Below are positions 1-5,723 of a DNA stretch of 7,647 nucleotides, in pieces. Source of the stretch: WSZY01 sp964559845 (lineage in GTDB: Bacteria; Pseudomonadota; Zetaproteobacteria; Mariprofundales; Mariprofundaceae); the NCBI GenBank assembly GCA_964559845.1, contig CAZLJF010000075.1:1-7647 (forward strand), in the 5' to 3' direction. The position numbers were made by a program, and so were the translations under genes. How positions within the stretch are numbered: position 1 is the stretch's first letter; every line of letters starts with the position of its first letter. The notes under the pieces were generated by a model. That model was not told where the DNA came from. It saw nothing but the letters and a program-made list of their open reading frames with translations, and did not search any database.

Positions 1-519
1 TTCACAGGTGTCACTGCCAGCATTATGCCAGTTGTGTGGCTGGCGCGGGTCATAATAGACCGAGTGGGTTTCGCTGACGGTGTAGCTGCTGTCTTTGAAG
101 GTCAGTGTAGCTTGCCCGTGTCGCACCCATGCGTAGGCGTGGGTGCTTCTGATGCCGTAGAGGCCATCGTTAAACTCGCCTCCGGCCTCAAGGCGCACCA
201 GAATCGGTTCAAAGCCGACATGCTTGTGACGGGCAGCCAATGGGAACAGAGAACTGTTTCCTTGCAGTTTTACTGCGGGCCTGTCTGTCAGCTGAAAAAT
301 CTCCACGGCATTTTCCGGTCGATCATCAATAAAAAACGCTGCAATGCCGAGATTCATACCATCGGCCAGTTTTTCCAGGGTCGCAACCGAAGGTGATGCC
401 TGCCCCGATTCGATCTGCGATAATGTGGCAGGACTGACACCTGCCGCTTCAGCCAGTGCCCGCAGACTCAGTTTCCTCGCTTTTCTCAGCGTTGCAATAC
501 GTTCGGCTACGTTAAACAT
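1..519 (-). CDS. XRE-family HTH transcriptional regulator with cupin domain (C-terminus cut by window edge)
   Basis: I translated this by hand from the minus strand; 173 codons stay open to the window edge, so the last residues (probably ten to twenty) are missing. Residues about 4-60 form an XRE/Cro-like helix-turn-helix (RIATLRKARKLSLRALAEAA, then GVSPATLSQIESG at 27-39 with the recognition helix, then PSVATLEKLADGM). Residues about 100-173 form a cupin-2 beta-barrel ending in DPRQPHNWHNAG (157-168). This is the architecture of small regulators that bind DNA through the N-terminus and a small ligand through the cupin; known members control amino-acid, polyamine or stress genes. The usual HxH...E metal ligands of the first cupin motif are not present, although the later PHxW histidine (162) is. 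The ATG at 517-519 is the only start that keeps the whole HTH; no Shine-Dalgarno precedes it. The ligand and target genes cannot be told from the sequence. It may be autoregulated (see the palindrome at 532-545). Confidence 0.93.
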   Translation of the reverse strand, partial: MFNVAERIATLRKARKLSLRALAEAAGVSPATLSQIESGQASPSVATLEKLADGMNLGIAAFFIDDRPENAVEIFQLTDRPAVKLQGNSSLFPLAARHKHVGFEPILVRLEAGGEFNDGLYGIRSTHAYAWVRHGQATLTFKDSSYTVSETHSVYYDPRQPHNWHNAGSDTCE

Positions 520-527
520 AGCGGTGC

Positions 528-555
528 ATTATTCGGTATAACGAACGCTAGTCAA
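528..555 (-). promoter_or_regulatory. Putative sigma-70 promoter of the XRE-cupin gene
   Basis: Read on the minus strand, TTGACT (550-555, 5 of 6 to the -35 consensus) is followed after 16 bases by AATAAT (528-533, 5 of 6 to the -10 consensus). The expected transcription start falls at about 519-522, at or next to the start codon at 519. That fits the absence of a ribosome binding site and suggests a leaderless or nearly leaderless transcript. The promoter match is seen in the sequence; the leaderless state is inference. Confidence 0.55.
532..545. promoter_or_regulatory. Near-perfect palindrome TTCGGTATAACGAA, candidate autoregulatory operator
   Basis: The 14 bases read TTCGGTATAACGAA, and the reverse complement is TTCGTTATACCGAA, so only one symmetric pair fails to match. 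The site overlaps the -10 box and fills most of the spacer of the proposed promoter of the adjacent HTH gene, a classic position for an autorepressor operator. A second, looser inverted repeat, ATTCC-9-GGAAT at 558-576, lies just upstream of the -35 box. Binding by the XRE-cupin protein is inference. Confidence 0.5.
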
Positions 556-686
556 CTATTCCGTACACAAAGGAATGGTGATATTTATCAGATGCCATTG
601 CACAAGAATATTTCATATCAATCTATTGCAATATCGGAATGAAAACGTGGACGTGTACCAATAAGTCCTGATTTTCGAGTCGATAC

Positions 687-715
687 AAAAAAGTCCCCGC
701 CTTGCACTTGCGTGG
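687..715 (-). terminator. Rho-independent terminator for the minus-strand cyclic-nucleotide-fold gene
   Basis: On the minus strand CCACGC (710-715) pairs with GCGGGG (695-700), with one internal A-G mismatch, around a 9-base loop. The stem is followed by AC and then six T (687-692). The GC-rich stem with a T6 tract about 50 bases beyond the stop codon at 767-769 fits an intrinsic terminator, separating this gene from the XRE-cupin gene further downstream. Confidence 0.55.
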
Positions 716-738
716 AGGCCGATGTCGGCTACTGGTTC

Positions 739-765
739 GGATACTCTGGATTCTTCAGAGTATCC
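739..765 (-). terminator. 10-bp perfect hairpin directly after the cyclic-nucleotide-fold gene
   Basis: GGATACTCTG (739-748) and CAGAGTATCC (756-765) are exact reverse complements around a 7-base loop. The stem begins one base after the TAA stop (767-769 on the minus strand). On that strand it is not followed by a T run, so alone it may act as a 3'-end stabilising stem or a factor-dependent stop; the T6 structure at 687-715 lies further downstream. A small palindrome, GCCGATGTCGGC (718-729), lies between the two. Confidence 0.6.
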
Positions 766-766
766 T

Positions 767-1327
767 TTAGTATGAAAAGTCCTTCCAGGAGATATAGATG
801 AAGGCGAGGATATAGAGAATAATGAATATGACAGGAAAGAGCTTTACAAACAGCGGCAGGCTCTCCGCCTTCTCTTTCAGCTTCCGTAACATGGGCAACA
901 GCTTGTCTCTCATGCTGTTGATGACCCTGGACTGGTGTTCCAGCATGTAGGTGAAGATTGCATAGGCGATCTCCTGCTGACTATGCATCAAATCCGAGAA
1001 ATCATCATGTGCAAGGCTGTACACTTCACAATCCTGCTGGGCGAGTACTTCAGCTGTTGTGGGTTCACCATTCAGGAAGGTGAGTGCGCCAAAGCAGTCG
1101 CCTTCGCCAACATCTGCAAGGCGCATCCGGTTACCATCCTTGTTGTCTTCGACACTGGCTTTACCCGAACGCAGCAGATAGAGCGTTCCGCCCGGCTGGC
1201 CCTGCGAAATAATTGTTTGTCCGGTCGTAAAGGTACTAACCTTCATACATTTCAGGGCGGTACGCTCATCCGGTGTCAATTTGCGTTTCAGTATATTCTT
1301 TTCCAGCCAGGCGATGTCGATGCTCAT
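767..1327 (-). CDS. Small cyclic-nucleotide-binding-fold protein with C-terminal membrane anchor
   Basis: This gives 186 residues. Residues about 20-115 match the cNMP-binding (Crp-type) beta-roll: FTTGQTIISQGQPGGTLYLLRSGKASV (33-59), then VGEGDCFGALTFLNGEPTTAEVLA (73-96), the phosphate-binding cassette. In a true cAMP binder the cassette carries GE(L/M)...PR(S/A)A; here Glu is Ala81 and Arg is Thr90, so canonical cyclic-nucleotide binding is unlikely. There is no helix-turn-helix. Instead a charged, probably helical stretch (about 115-155) leads to one hydrophobic segment (about 159-180, rich in I, L, F and V) and a six-residue tail, which suggests a tail-anchored inner-membrane protein with the sensor domain in the cytoplasm. 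The ATG at 1325-1327 is chosen over the upstream one at 1384 because AGGGAG lies five bases before it. It sits downstream of ppdK on the same strand but is separated by 215 bases and several hairpins. The ligand and partner are unknown. Confidence 0.85.
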   Translation of the reverse strand: MSIDIAWLEKNILKRKLTPDERTALKCMKVSTFTTGQTIISQGQPGGTLYLLRSGKASVEDNKDGNRMRLADVGEGDCFGALTFLNGEPTTAEVLAQQDCEVYSLAHDDFSDLMHSQQEIAYAIFTYMLEHQSRVINSMRDKLLPMLRKLKEKAESLPLFVKLFPVIFIILYILAFIYISWKDFSY

Positions 1328-1332
1328 CACGT

Positions 1333-1338
1333 CTCCCT
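1333..1338 (-). promoter_or_regulatory. Ribosome binding site (AGGGAG) that sets the start of the cyclic-nucleotide-fold gene
   Basis: AGGGAG on the minus strand lies five bases before the ATG at 1327. The upstream in-frame ATG at 1384 would add 19 residues with no resemblance to the cNMP fold. Confidence 0.75.
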
Positions 1339-1390
1339 TTGCCTTTGTGTAACCGAATATTGCACGGATGCAACTGTTCAGCATTGCCCT

Positions 1391-1396
1391 AGTATA
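1391..1396 (-). promoter_or_regulatory. Possible -10 box (TATACT) for the cyclic-nucleotide-fold gene
   Basis: TATACT on the minus strand (5 of 6 to TATAAT) would place a transcription start near 1384 and give a leader of about 57 bases. No convincing -35 box lies at the right distance, so the site would need an activator or is chance. The hairpin at 1403-1433 covers the expected -35 region. Confidence 0.3.
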
Positions 1397-1402
1397 GACG
1401 AG

Positions 1403-1433
1403 CCTGATTCATTGCGTCCTGCAATAAATCAGG
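1403..1433. repeat. Long inverted repeat upstream of the cyclic-nucleotide-fold gene
   Basis: CCTGATT (1403-1409) pairs with AATCAGG (1427-1433), and inside it ATTGC (1411-1415) pairs with GCAAT (1421-1425). Together they make a 12-bp stem with one C-A mismatch and a 5-base loop. It covers the area where a -35 box or activator site of the downstream minus-strand gene would sit, and may be an operator or part of the ppdK transcript end. Confidence 0.55.
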
Positions 1434-1438
1434 AGCAC

Positions 1439-1464
1439 AAAGGAAAAGCGTGGTTTTCCTTTTT
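1439..1464. terminator. AAAGGAAAA / TTTTCCTTT hairpin, possible bidirectional terminator
   Basis: A 9-bp perfect stem (1439-1447 with 1454-1462) closes a 6-base loop, GCGTGG. The stem is A/T-rich and its T-rich arm acts as a T tract in either direction. It lies about 80 bases beyond the ppdK stop codon (1543-1545, minus strand), so it may end ppdK transcripts. The low GC content makes it a weak terminator by itself. Confidence 0.45.
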
Positions 1465-1465
1465 A

Positions 1466-1493
1466 CAAATCAAACGCTTGCGAGCTTGATTTG
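1466..1493. terminator. CAAATCAA / TTGATTTG hairpin downstream of ppdK
   Basis: An 8-bp perfect outer stem (1466-1473 with 1486-1493) encloses ACGCTTGCGAGC, which can form a further small stem. On the minus strand it is followed within about 10 bases by the hairpin at 1439-1464, giving tandem structures after ppdK. Confidence 0.45.
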
Positions 1494-1520
1494 GCAGTCC
1501 ATCCATAGGCTGCACGAAAG

Positions 1521-1537
1521 CACTGAATAAATCAGTG
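1521..1537 (-). terminator. CACTGA / TCAGTG hairpin just after the ppdK stop
   Basis: A 6-bp perfect stem with a 5-base loop starts five bases beyond the ppdK stop codon. On the minus strand it is followed by CTTTC only, so it is a weak terminator or a 3'-end stabilising stem; it is the first of the hairpins between ppdK and the next gene. Confidence 0.35.
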
Positions 1538-1542
1538 ATTCT

Positions 1543-4299
1543 CTAAGCGTTCTCCAACAGTGCCGCATGTGCAGCCGCCAGTCTGGCAATCGGTACGCGG
1601 GGACCGGAGCAGGAGACATAGGTCAGGCCGATATTGTGGCAGAAGCGAATCGAGGCGGGATGTCCGCCATGTTCGCCACAGATACCGATTTTCATCTCCG
1701 GTTTGGTCTCACGCCCCCAGTTGACAGCCAGTTGCATGATTTTGCCTACGCCATTGGCATCCAGCACTTCAAAGGGGTTGTCCTGCAAAATGCCGGCTTC
1801 ATTATACATCGGCAGGAATTTGTTTTCCGCATCCTCACGTGAGAAGGAGAAGGTGGCCTGGGTCAGGTCATTGGTGCCGAAGCTGAAAAAATCCACTTCC
1901 CCGGCAAGTCTTTCTGCCCGCATACAGGCACGAACCACCTCCATCATGGTTCCGAATTTGAACAGAGGGGTGATGCCACATGCCGCTTCAACCTCGGCGC
2001 GGATTGTGTCGACATGTTTGCGTACAAATTTGAGTTCTTCCGAAGTGCAGACCTGCGGCACCATGATTTCAGGGTGAACCTCGATACCCTGTTTCTGACA
2101 TTCACAGGCCGCTTCCAGCACCGCCCGGATCTGCATGGCATAGATTTCAGGGAACGTGATACCCAGCCGTACGCCGCGGTGGCCCAGCATGGGGTTAACT
2201 TCGAACAGGGCACGTACCTTTTTCAGAATGGCTTCCTTCTTCTCAATGGCCTCATCAACCAGTGATGAGTCAGCCAGTTGCCGGATCGGCGGTATCGCTC
2301 CGTTATCAGTCGATAACAGGCTGAGCGTAGCGGCAAGCACCTCCGAGCCGCGCACGGAATCCCGCAGATGTTTCAACTGTTTGAGATCATCAATCAGCTG
2401 GCTTTCTGAAGGCAGGAACTCGTGGATCGGGGGGTCAAGCAGGCGTACTGTTACCGGTCGGGGAGACATGGTTGTGAATAGTTCGATAAAATCCTGCCGC
2501 TGAATCGGCAGCAGCCTGTCCAGTGCAGCCTGACGTTGTTCGACCGAGTCGGAAACAATCATTTCCAGTACGATAGGCAGGCGGTCAACGGCATTAAACA
2601 TGCGCTCTGTACGGCAGAGCCCGATGCCCATGGCGCCATATTTAAGAGCGCGTTCGGCATCTTCAGGAATATCGGCATTGGCCAGCACCTTCAGGCGCGC
2701 ACGTTCATCAGCCCAGGAGAGTAGGGTTTTCAGCTCTTCGGAGAACTCGGCCTCGACAGTGGCGACTTCACCCAGATAGACATTGCCGGAGGTACCGTCA
2801 ATGGTAATCATATCGCCCTCTTTAATGACCACGTCACCGATATGTGCGCGGCGGGCTGTCACATCGACTTCAATGCCCTCTGCGCCTGCCACGCAGGGTT
2901 TGCCCATACCGCGGGCAACCACTGCGGCATGGCTGGTCTTGCCGCCACGCGAGGTGAGAATGGCTTCGGATGCAAAAAAGCCGTGGATATCTTCCGGCTT
3001 GGTCTCTTCACGCAGCAGAATCAGCCGCTTGCCATCTTTTCCCTGTGCGACGGCACGATCAGCATCAAAAACAACATGGCCGCATGCAGCGCCGGGGCTG
3101 GCCGGCAGGCCGCTGGCCAGGGGCTGTGCATTGGCATTCGGATCAAGGCGGGGGAAGAGCATCTGCTCCAGTTGCTCGGGATTAATCCTCAGCAGCGCCT
3201 CATCCTTGCTGAGCAGGCCCTGCTGCTGCATCTCTACGGATGTTCGCACCATGGCCGCAGCATTCATTTTGCCGTTGCGTGTCTGCAGGCAAAAGAGCTC
3301 ACCCTTTTCGATGGTGAATTCGAAGTCCTGTACCTCACGGTAATGGCTTTCCAGCCTGGCACGCAGCTCTTCCAGCTGTCGATACAGTTCCGGCATCTCC
3401 TCGGCCATCTGTGCAATCGGTTTCGGGGTGCGGATGCCGGCAACGACATCTTCACCCTGGGCATTCACCAGATACTCACCATAAAAGAGATTTTCACCGG
3501 TGCCCGGGTTGCGCGTGAAGGCGACACCGGTGGCCGAATCATTGCCGCGGTTACCGAAGACCATGGTGCAGACATTAACTGCCGTGCCGTTGGCCATCTC
3601 CGGCGTGATGTCGAACTCACGCCGGTAATCGACGGCGCGCTTGCCGCCCCAGGAGGCAAATACAGCCTTGATAGCAATTTCAAGCTGCTCATACGGGTTC
3701 TCAGGGAAGGGGCGTCCGGTGTGGCTATGCACCACCTCCAGAAACAGCTCGCTGACTTCCTGCAGGTTTTCAGCGGTTAGTCCGACATCTTCCAGTACGC
3801 CTTCACGCGCTTTAATGGCCTTAAAAGGCTCATCGAACAGTTCATCGGGGATGCCCAGTGCCACTTTACCGAAGAGCTGAATGAAACGGCGGTAGGCATC
3901 ATAGCCGAAGCGCGGGTCGCCGGTTTGCTCAATTTCACCCTGCAGTGTTTCTCTGTTGAGGCCGAGATTCAGGATGGTATCCATCATGCCCGGCATCGAC
4001 ATGGCGGAGCCGGAACGTACGGAAACAAGCAGCGGCTTTTTTGCATGGCCAAAGCCTTTTCCGGTATCATCTTCCAGTGTTTTCATCTGGGCATGTACTT
4101 CGTCCATCAACCCCTCAGGCAGACGGTTTGCATCCAGATAGGAGAGGCAGGCCTCTGTCGTAATGACAAAACCCGGTGGCACATTCAGGCCGATCTGGGT
4201 CATCTCGCAGAGATTGGCTCCCTTGCCGCCCAGCAGATGTCTGTTCTTCCCGTCTCCATCCCTGAAAGAGTAGACATATTGACCTTGATTATTACTCAT
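1543..4299 (-). CDS. ppdK: Pyruvate,phosphate dikinase
   Basis: This 918-residue cytosolic enzyme catalyses pyruvate + ATP + Pi to PEP + AMP + PPi, reversibly, linking glycolysis and gluconeogenesis. The N-terminal ATP-grasp domain spans about 15-355 (GGKGANL 24-30, RSGSAMSMPGMMDTILNLG 95-113, FCLQTRNGK 336-344). The phosphohistidine domain spans about 390-510, with RGGKTSHAAVVARGMGKPCV (451-470): His457 is the catalytic histidine and Thr455 corresponds to the threonine targeted by the PPDK regulatory protein. The C-terminal PEP/pyruvate barrel spans about 525-915 (GLCRTERMF 560-568, VRLLDPPIHEF 618-628, NPMLGHRGVRL 702-712, FFSFGTNDLTQ 804-814, GICGEHGG 872-879 with catalytic Cys874). Family members are usually about 870-900 residues; the extra length is mainly between 629 and 701. 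The ATG at 4299 is chosen because TAAGGA lies eight bases before it and homology begins there; an upstream in-frame ATG at 4398 adds 33 unrelated residues. No gene for a PPDK regulatory protein lies in this window. Confidence 0.97.
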   Translation of the reverse strand: MSNNQGQYVYSFRDGDGKNRHLLGGKGANLCEMTQIGLNVPPGFVITTEACLSYLDANRLPEGLMDEVHAQMKTLEDDTGKGFGHAKKPLLVSVRSGSAMSMPGMMDTILNLGLNRETLQGEIEQTGDPRFGYDAYRRFIQLFGKVALGIPDELFDEPFKAIKAREGVLEDVGLTAENLQEVSELFLEVVHSHTGRPFPENPYEQLEIAIKAVFASWGGKRAVDYRREFDITPEMANGTAVNVCTMVFGNRGNDSATGVAFTRNPGTGENLFYGEYLVNAQGEDVVAGIRTPKPIAQMAEEMPELYRQLEELRARLESHYREVQDFEFTIEKGELFCLQTRNGKMNAAAMVRTSVEMQQQGLLSKDEALLRINPEQLEQMLFPRLDPNANAQPLASGLPASPGAACGHVVFDADRAVAQGKDGKRLILLREETKPEDIHGFFASEAILTSRGGKTSHAAVVARGMGKPCVAGAEGIEVDVTARRAHIGDVVIKEGDMITIDGTSGNVYLGEVATVEAEFSEELKTLLSWADERARLKVLANADIPEDAERALKYGAMGIGLCRTERMFNAVDRLPIVLEMIVSDSVEQRQAALDRLLPIQRQDFIELFTTMSPRPVTVRLLDPPIHEFLPSESQLIDDLKQLKHLRDSVRGSEVLAATLSLLSTDNGAIPPIRQLADSSLVDEAIEKKEAILKKVRALFEVNPMLGHRGVRLGITFPEIYAMQIRAVLEAACECQKQGIEVHPEIMVPQVCTSEELKFVRKHVDTIRAEVEAACGITPLFKFGTMMEVVRACMRAERLAGEVDFFSFGTNDLTQATFSFSREDAENKFLPMYNEAGILQDNPFEVLDANGVGKIMQLAVNWGRETKPEMKIGICGEHGGHPASIRFCHNIGLTYVSCSGPRVPIARLAAAHAALLENA

Positions 4300-4307
4300 G
4301 ACGGTAA

Positions 4308-4313
4308 TCCTTA
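4308..4313 (-). promoter_or_regulatory. Ribosome binding site (TAAGGA) that sets the ppdK start
   Basis: TAAGGA on the minus strand lies eight bases before the ATG at 4299. It decides against the longer reading from 4398, which would run through the hairpin at 4328-4350. Confidence 0.8.
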
Positions 4314-4327
4314 AAGAGGCATATGCA

Positions 4328-4350
4328 GTCAAAACACAGCCTGTTTTGAC
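4328..4350. promoter_or_regulatory. 9-bp perfect inverted repeat in the ppdK leader
   Basis: GTCAAAACA (4328-4336) and TGTTTTGAC (4342-4350) are exact reverse complements around CAGCC. The structure lies 29 to 51 bases before the ppdK start codon. There is no T run after it on the minus strand, so it is not an ordinary terminator; an operator for a dimeric regulator or a structured mRNA leader are both possible. I see no convincing -35/-10 pair in 4300-4503. Confidence 0.55.
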
Positions 4351-4503
4351 CTTGATCCACAGGCGGCAATTCCGTTGTAGGCAGCGATAGATTGCCACTG
4401 GCGATTACCAATAGCATATGCCTGTCAGCCATAAAATGAAATGAGCAACTTTCCCCTGGTATGTTTGAGGCTGTTTGCGGTGGCGTTGCAGGCAGAAAAG
4501 GGA

Positions 4504-5712
4504 CTACAGAAATTGCAGTAAAATAAACAGGATAGAGAGCGTAAAGCCGGTGGCCGGCACCCACACGGGATAGCTGACTTCGGCCTCTGTCCGCACTCTG
4601 TTCTTTTTGATCCGCCACAGGGCCGCATTAATGGCTGTGAATATGAGCAGTGTGATGAAGCTGGTGATCTGCGCCAGCGTGACCAGTGGCAGAATAAGCG
4701 CCAGAAACAGAATCGCCATCGTGATGACAGCCGTTGAAACCAGTGGCGTCCGGGTTAACGGATGCACATATGCGAATAGTGCCGGGGCCATGTGCTGGCT
4801 TCCCATGCCATAGAGCACACGTGAAGCCATAATAATCTGGATCAGCACGCCGTTTACAATCGCAATGATACTCACCATTGCAATGAGATGGCTTGCGGTG
4901 TGGCCGCTATGTTTGATGATTGCGACCAGGGGGGCCTTGTTGCCAGCCAGCTCATGGGGCGGCAGGGATAGTACGGCAACAAGTGCGATCAGCACGTAAA
5001 GCAGCGTTGCGATCGTGAGTGCAAGGATGATCGCAAGCGGGAGGTTTTTACGGGGGGCTTTGACCTCCTCGGCGACATTGACCATATCCTCAAAACCGAT
5101 AAATGCATAAAAGGCGATGAATGCGCCAAACAGAATACCGTTCCATGCATGGAACGAGAATGCCGGTATCAGTTCCGGCAGGCGCTCGGGCAGTGTCGAA
5201 AGCGTATCACTAGCCAGAGTAACAACCGCAATCAGCGCGACGATTGCAGCGGCCGATGTCAGGGCGGCCATCCAGACCGATTCGTTAATGCCCCAGGCTG
5301 CAAGCAGCCCCATTGAGACAAGCAGAAGGGAGGCCACCAGCCATGCCGGAAGATGGAAAAAAACATCGACATACCCTACAACTCCACTGGCTATGGTTGC
5401 GGAAGAGAGCGTGCCCACGGCAATTACGGACCAGCCAATCACTTTTGAGAGCCAGGGTTTCTGGAAGGCTGCATCGACATAAACTGCTTCACTGGCACTC
5501 CTGGGAAAGCGTGATGATAGTTCCGCATAGGAGAAGGCCGTAAATCCGGCAATGATGGATGCGAGCAAAAAGGCAACCGGCGCATGCATGCCTGCTCTTC
5601 CGGCCACTTCACCGACAAGTATGAAGATGCCGGCGCCGATGATGGTGCCGAGTCCGTACAGGGTCAGAAGCGGCAGTGTGATGCTGCGTTTAAGTTTGGC
5701 CGTCTCTTTCAT
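4504..5712 (-). CDS. APC-superfamily amino-acid permease
   Basis: This 402-residue inner-membrane transporter has about 11-12 hydrophobic segments along its whole length and no signal peptide. TM1 carries the unwound GAGIF substrate and ion motif in GLGTIIGAGIFILVGEVAG (20-38). The loop after TM2 has YAELSSRFPRSASEAVYV (62-79), close to the family YAEL...P.(A/S)G..Y signature. The TM6 region carries FYAFIGFEDMVNVAEEVKAP (201-220) followed by RKNLP, the FxGFExxxxxAEE(v/t)xxPxRxxP motif of cationic or neutral amino-acid permeases. The exact substrate cannot be told. The start at 5712 is preceded by GGAAAG about six bases upstream and lies 11 bases after the yaiI stop, so the two are probably one transcript. 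After its stop there are 204 bases to ppdK with no clear T-tract terminator, so some read-through into ppdK is possible. Confidence 0.92.
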   Translation of the reverse strand: MKETAKLKRSITLPLLTLYGLGTIIGAGIFILVGEVAGRAGMHAPVAFLLASIIAGFTAFSYAELSSRFPRSASEAVYVDAAFQKPWLSKVIGWSVIAVGTLSSATIASGVVGYVDVFFHLPAWLVASLLLVSMGLLAAWGINESVWMAALTSAAAIVALIAVVTLASDTLSTLPERLPELIPAFSFHAWNGILFGAFIAFYAFIGFEDMVNVAEEVKAPRKNLPLAIILALTIATLLYVLIALVAVLSLPPHELAGNKAPLVAIIKHSGHTASHLIAMVSIIAIVNGVLIQIIMASRVLYGMGSQHMAPALFAYVHPLTRTPLVSTAVITMAILFLALILPLVTLAQITSFITLLIFTAINAALWRIKKNRVRTEAEVSYPVWVPATGFTLSILFILLQFL

Positions 5713-5723
5713 GCTCTTTCCGG

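Noticed and set aside
25..541. Plus-strand open frames at 25-396 and 344-541
   Set aside because: They lie opposite the XRE-cupin gene, whose minus-strand translation shows a clear helix-turn-helix and cupin; the plus-strand products show no recognisable domain.
935..1489. 184-codon plus-strand open frame
   Set aside because: It is antisense to the cyclic-nucleotide-fold gene, is rich in Cys, His and Thr with no family resemblance, and runs into the hairpin-rich intergenic DNA.
2842..3780. 312-codon plus-strand open frame within ppdK
   Set aside because: It is entirely antisense to conserved PPDK sequence; a long antisense frame is common in moderately GC-rich coding DNA, and its translation shows no domain.
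4300..4398. Upstream 33-codon extension of ppdK
   Set aside because: The extension has no family similarity, crosses the leader hairpin and lacks a better ribosome binding site than the ATG at 4299.
4300..4503. Promoter for ppdK built on CTGACA near 4425-4432
   Set aside because: The -35-like word is acceptable but no -10 box lies at 16-18 bases, so I do not annotate it.
4292..4628. Minus-strand open frames of 108 and 67 codons at the permease/ppdK junction
   Set aside because: They overlap the permease 3' end in other frames and have no domain or ribosome binding site.
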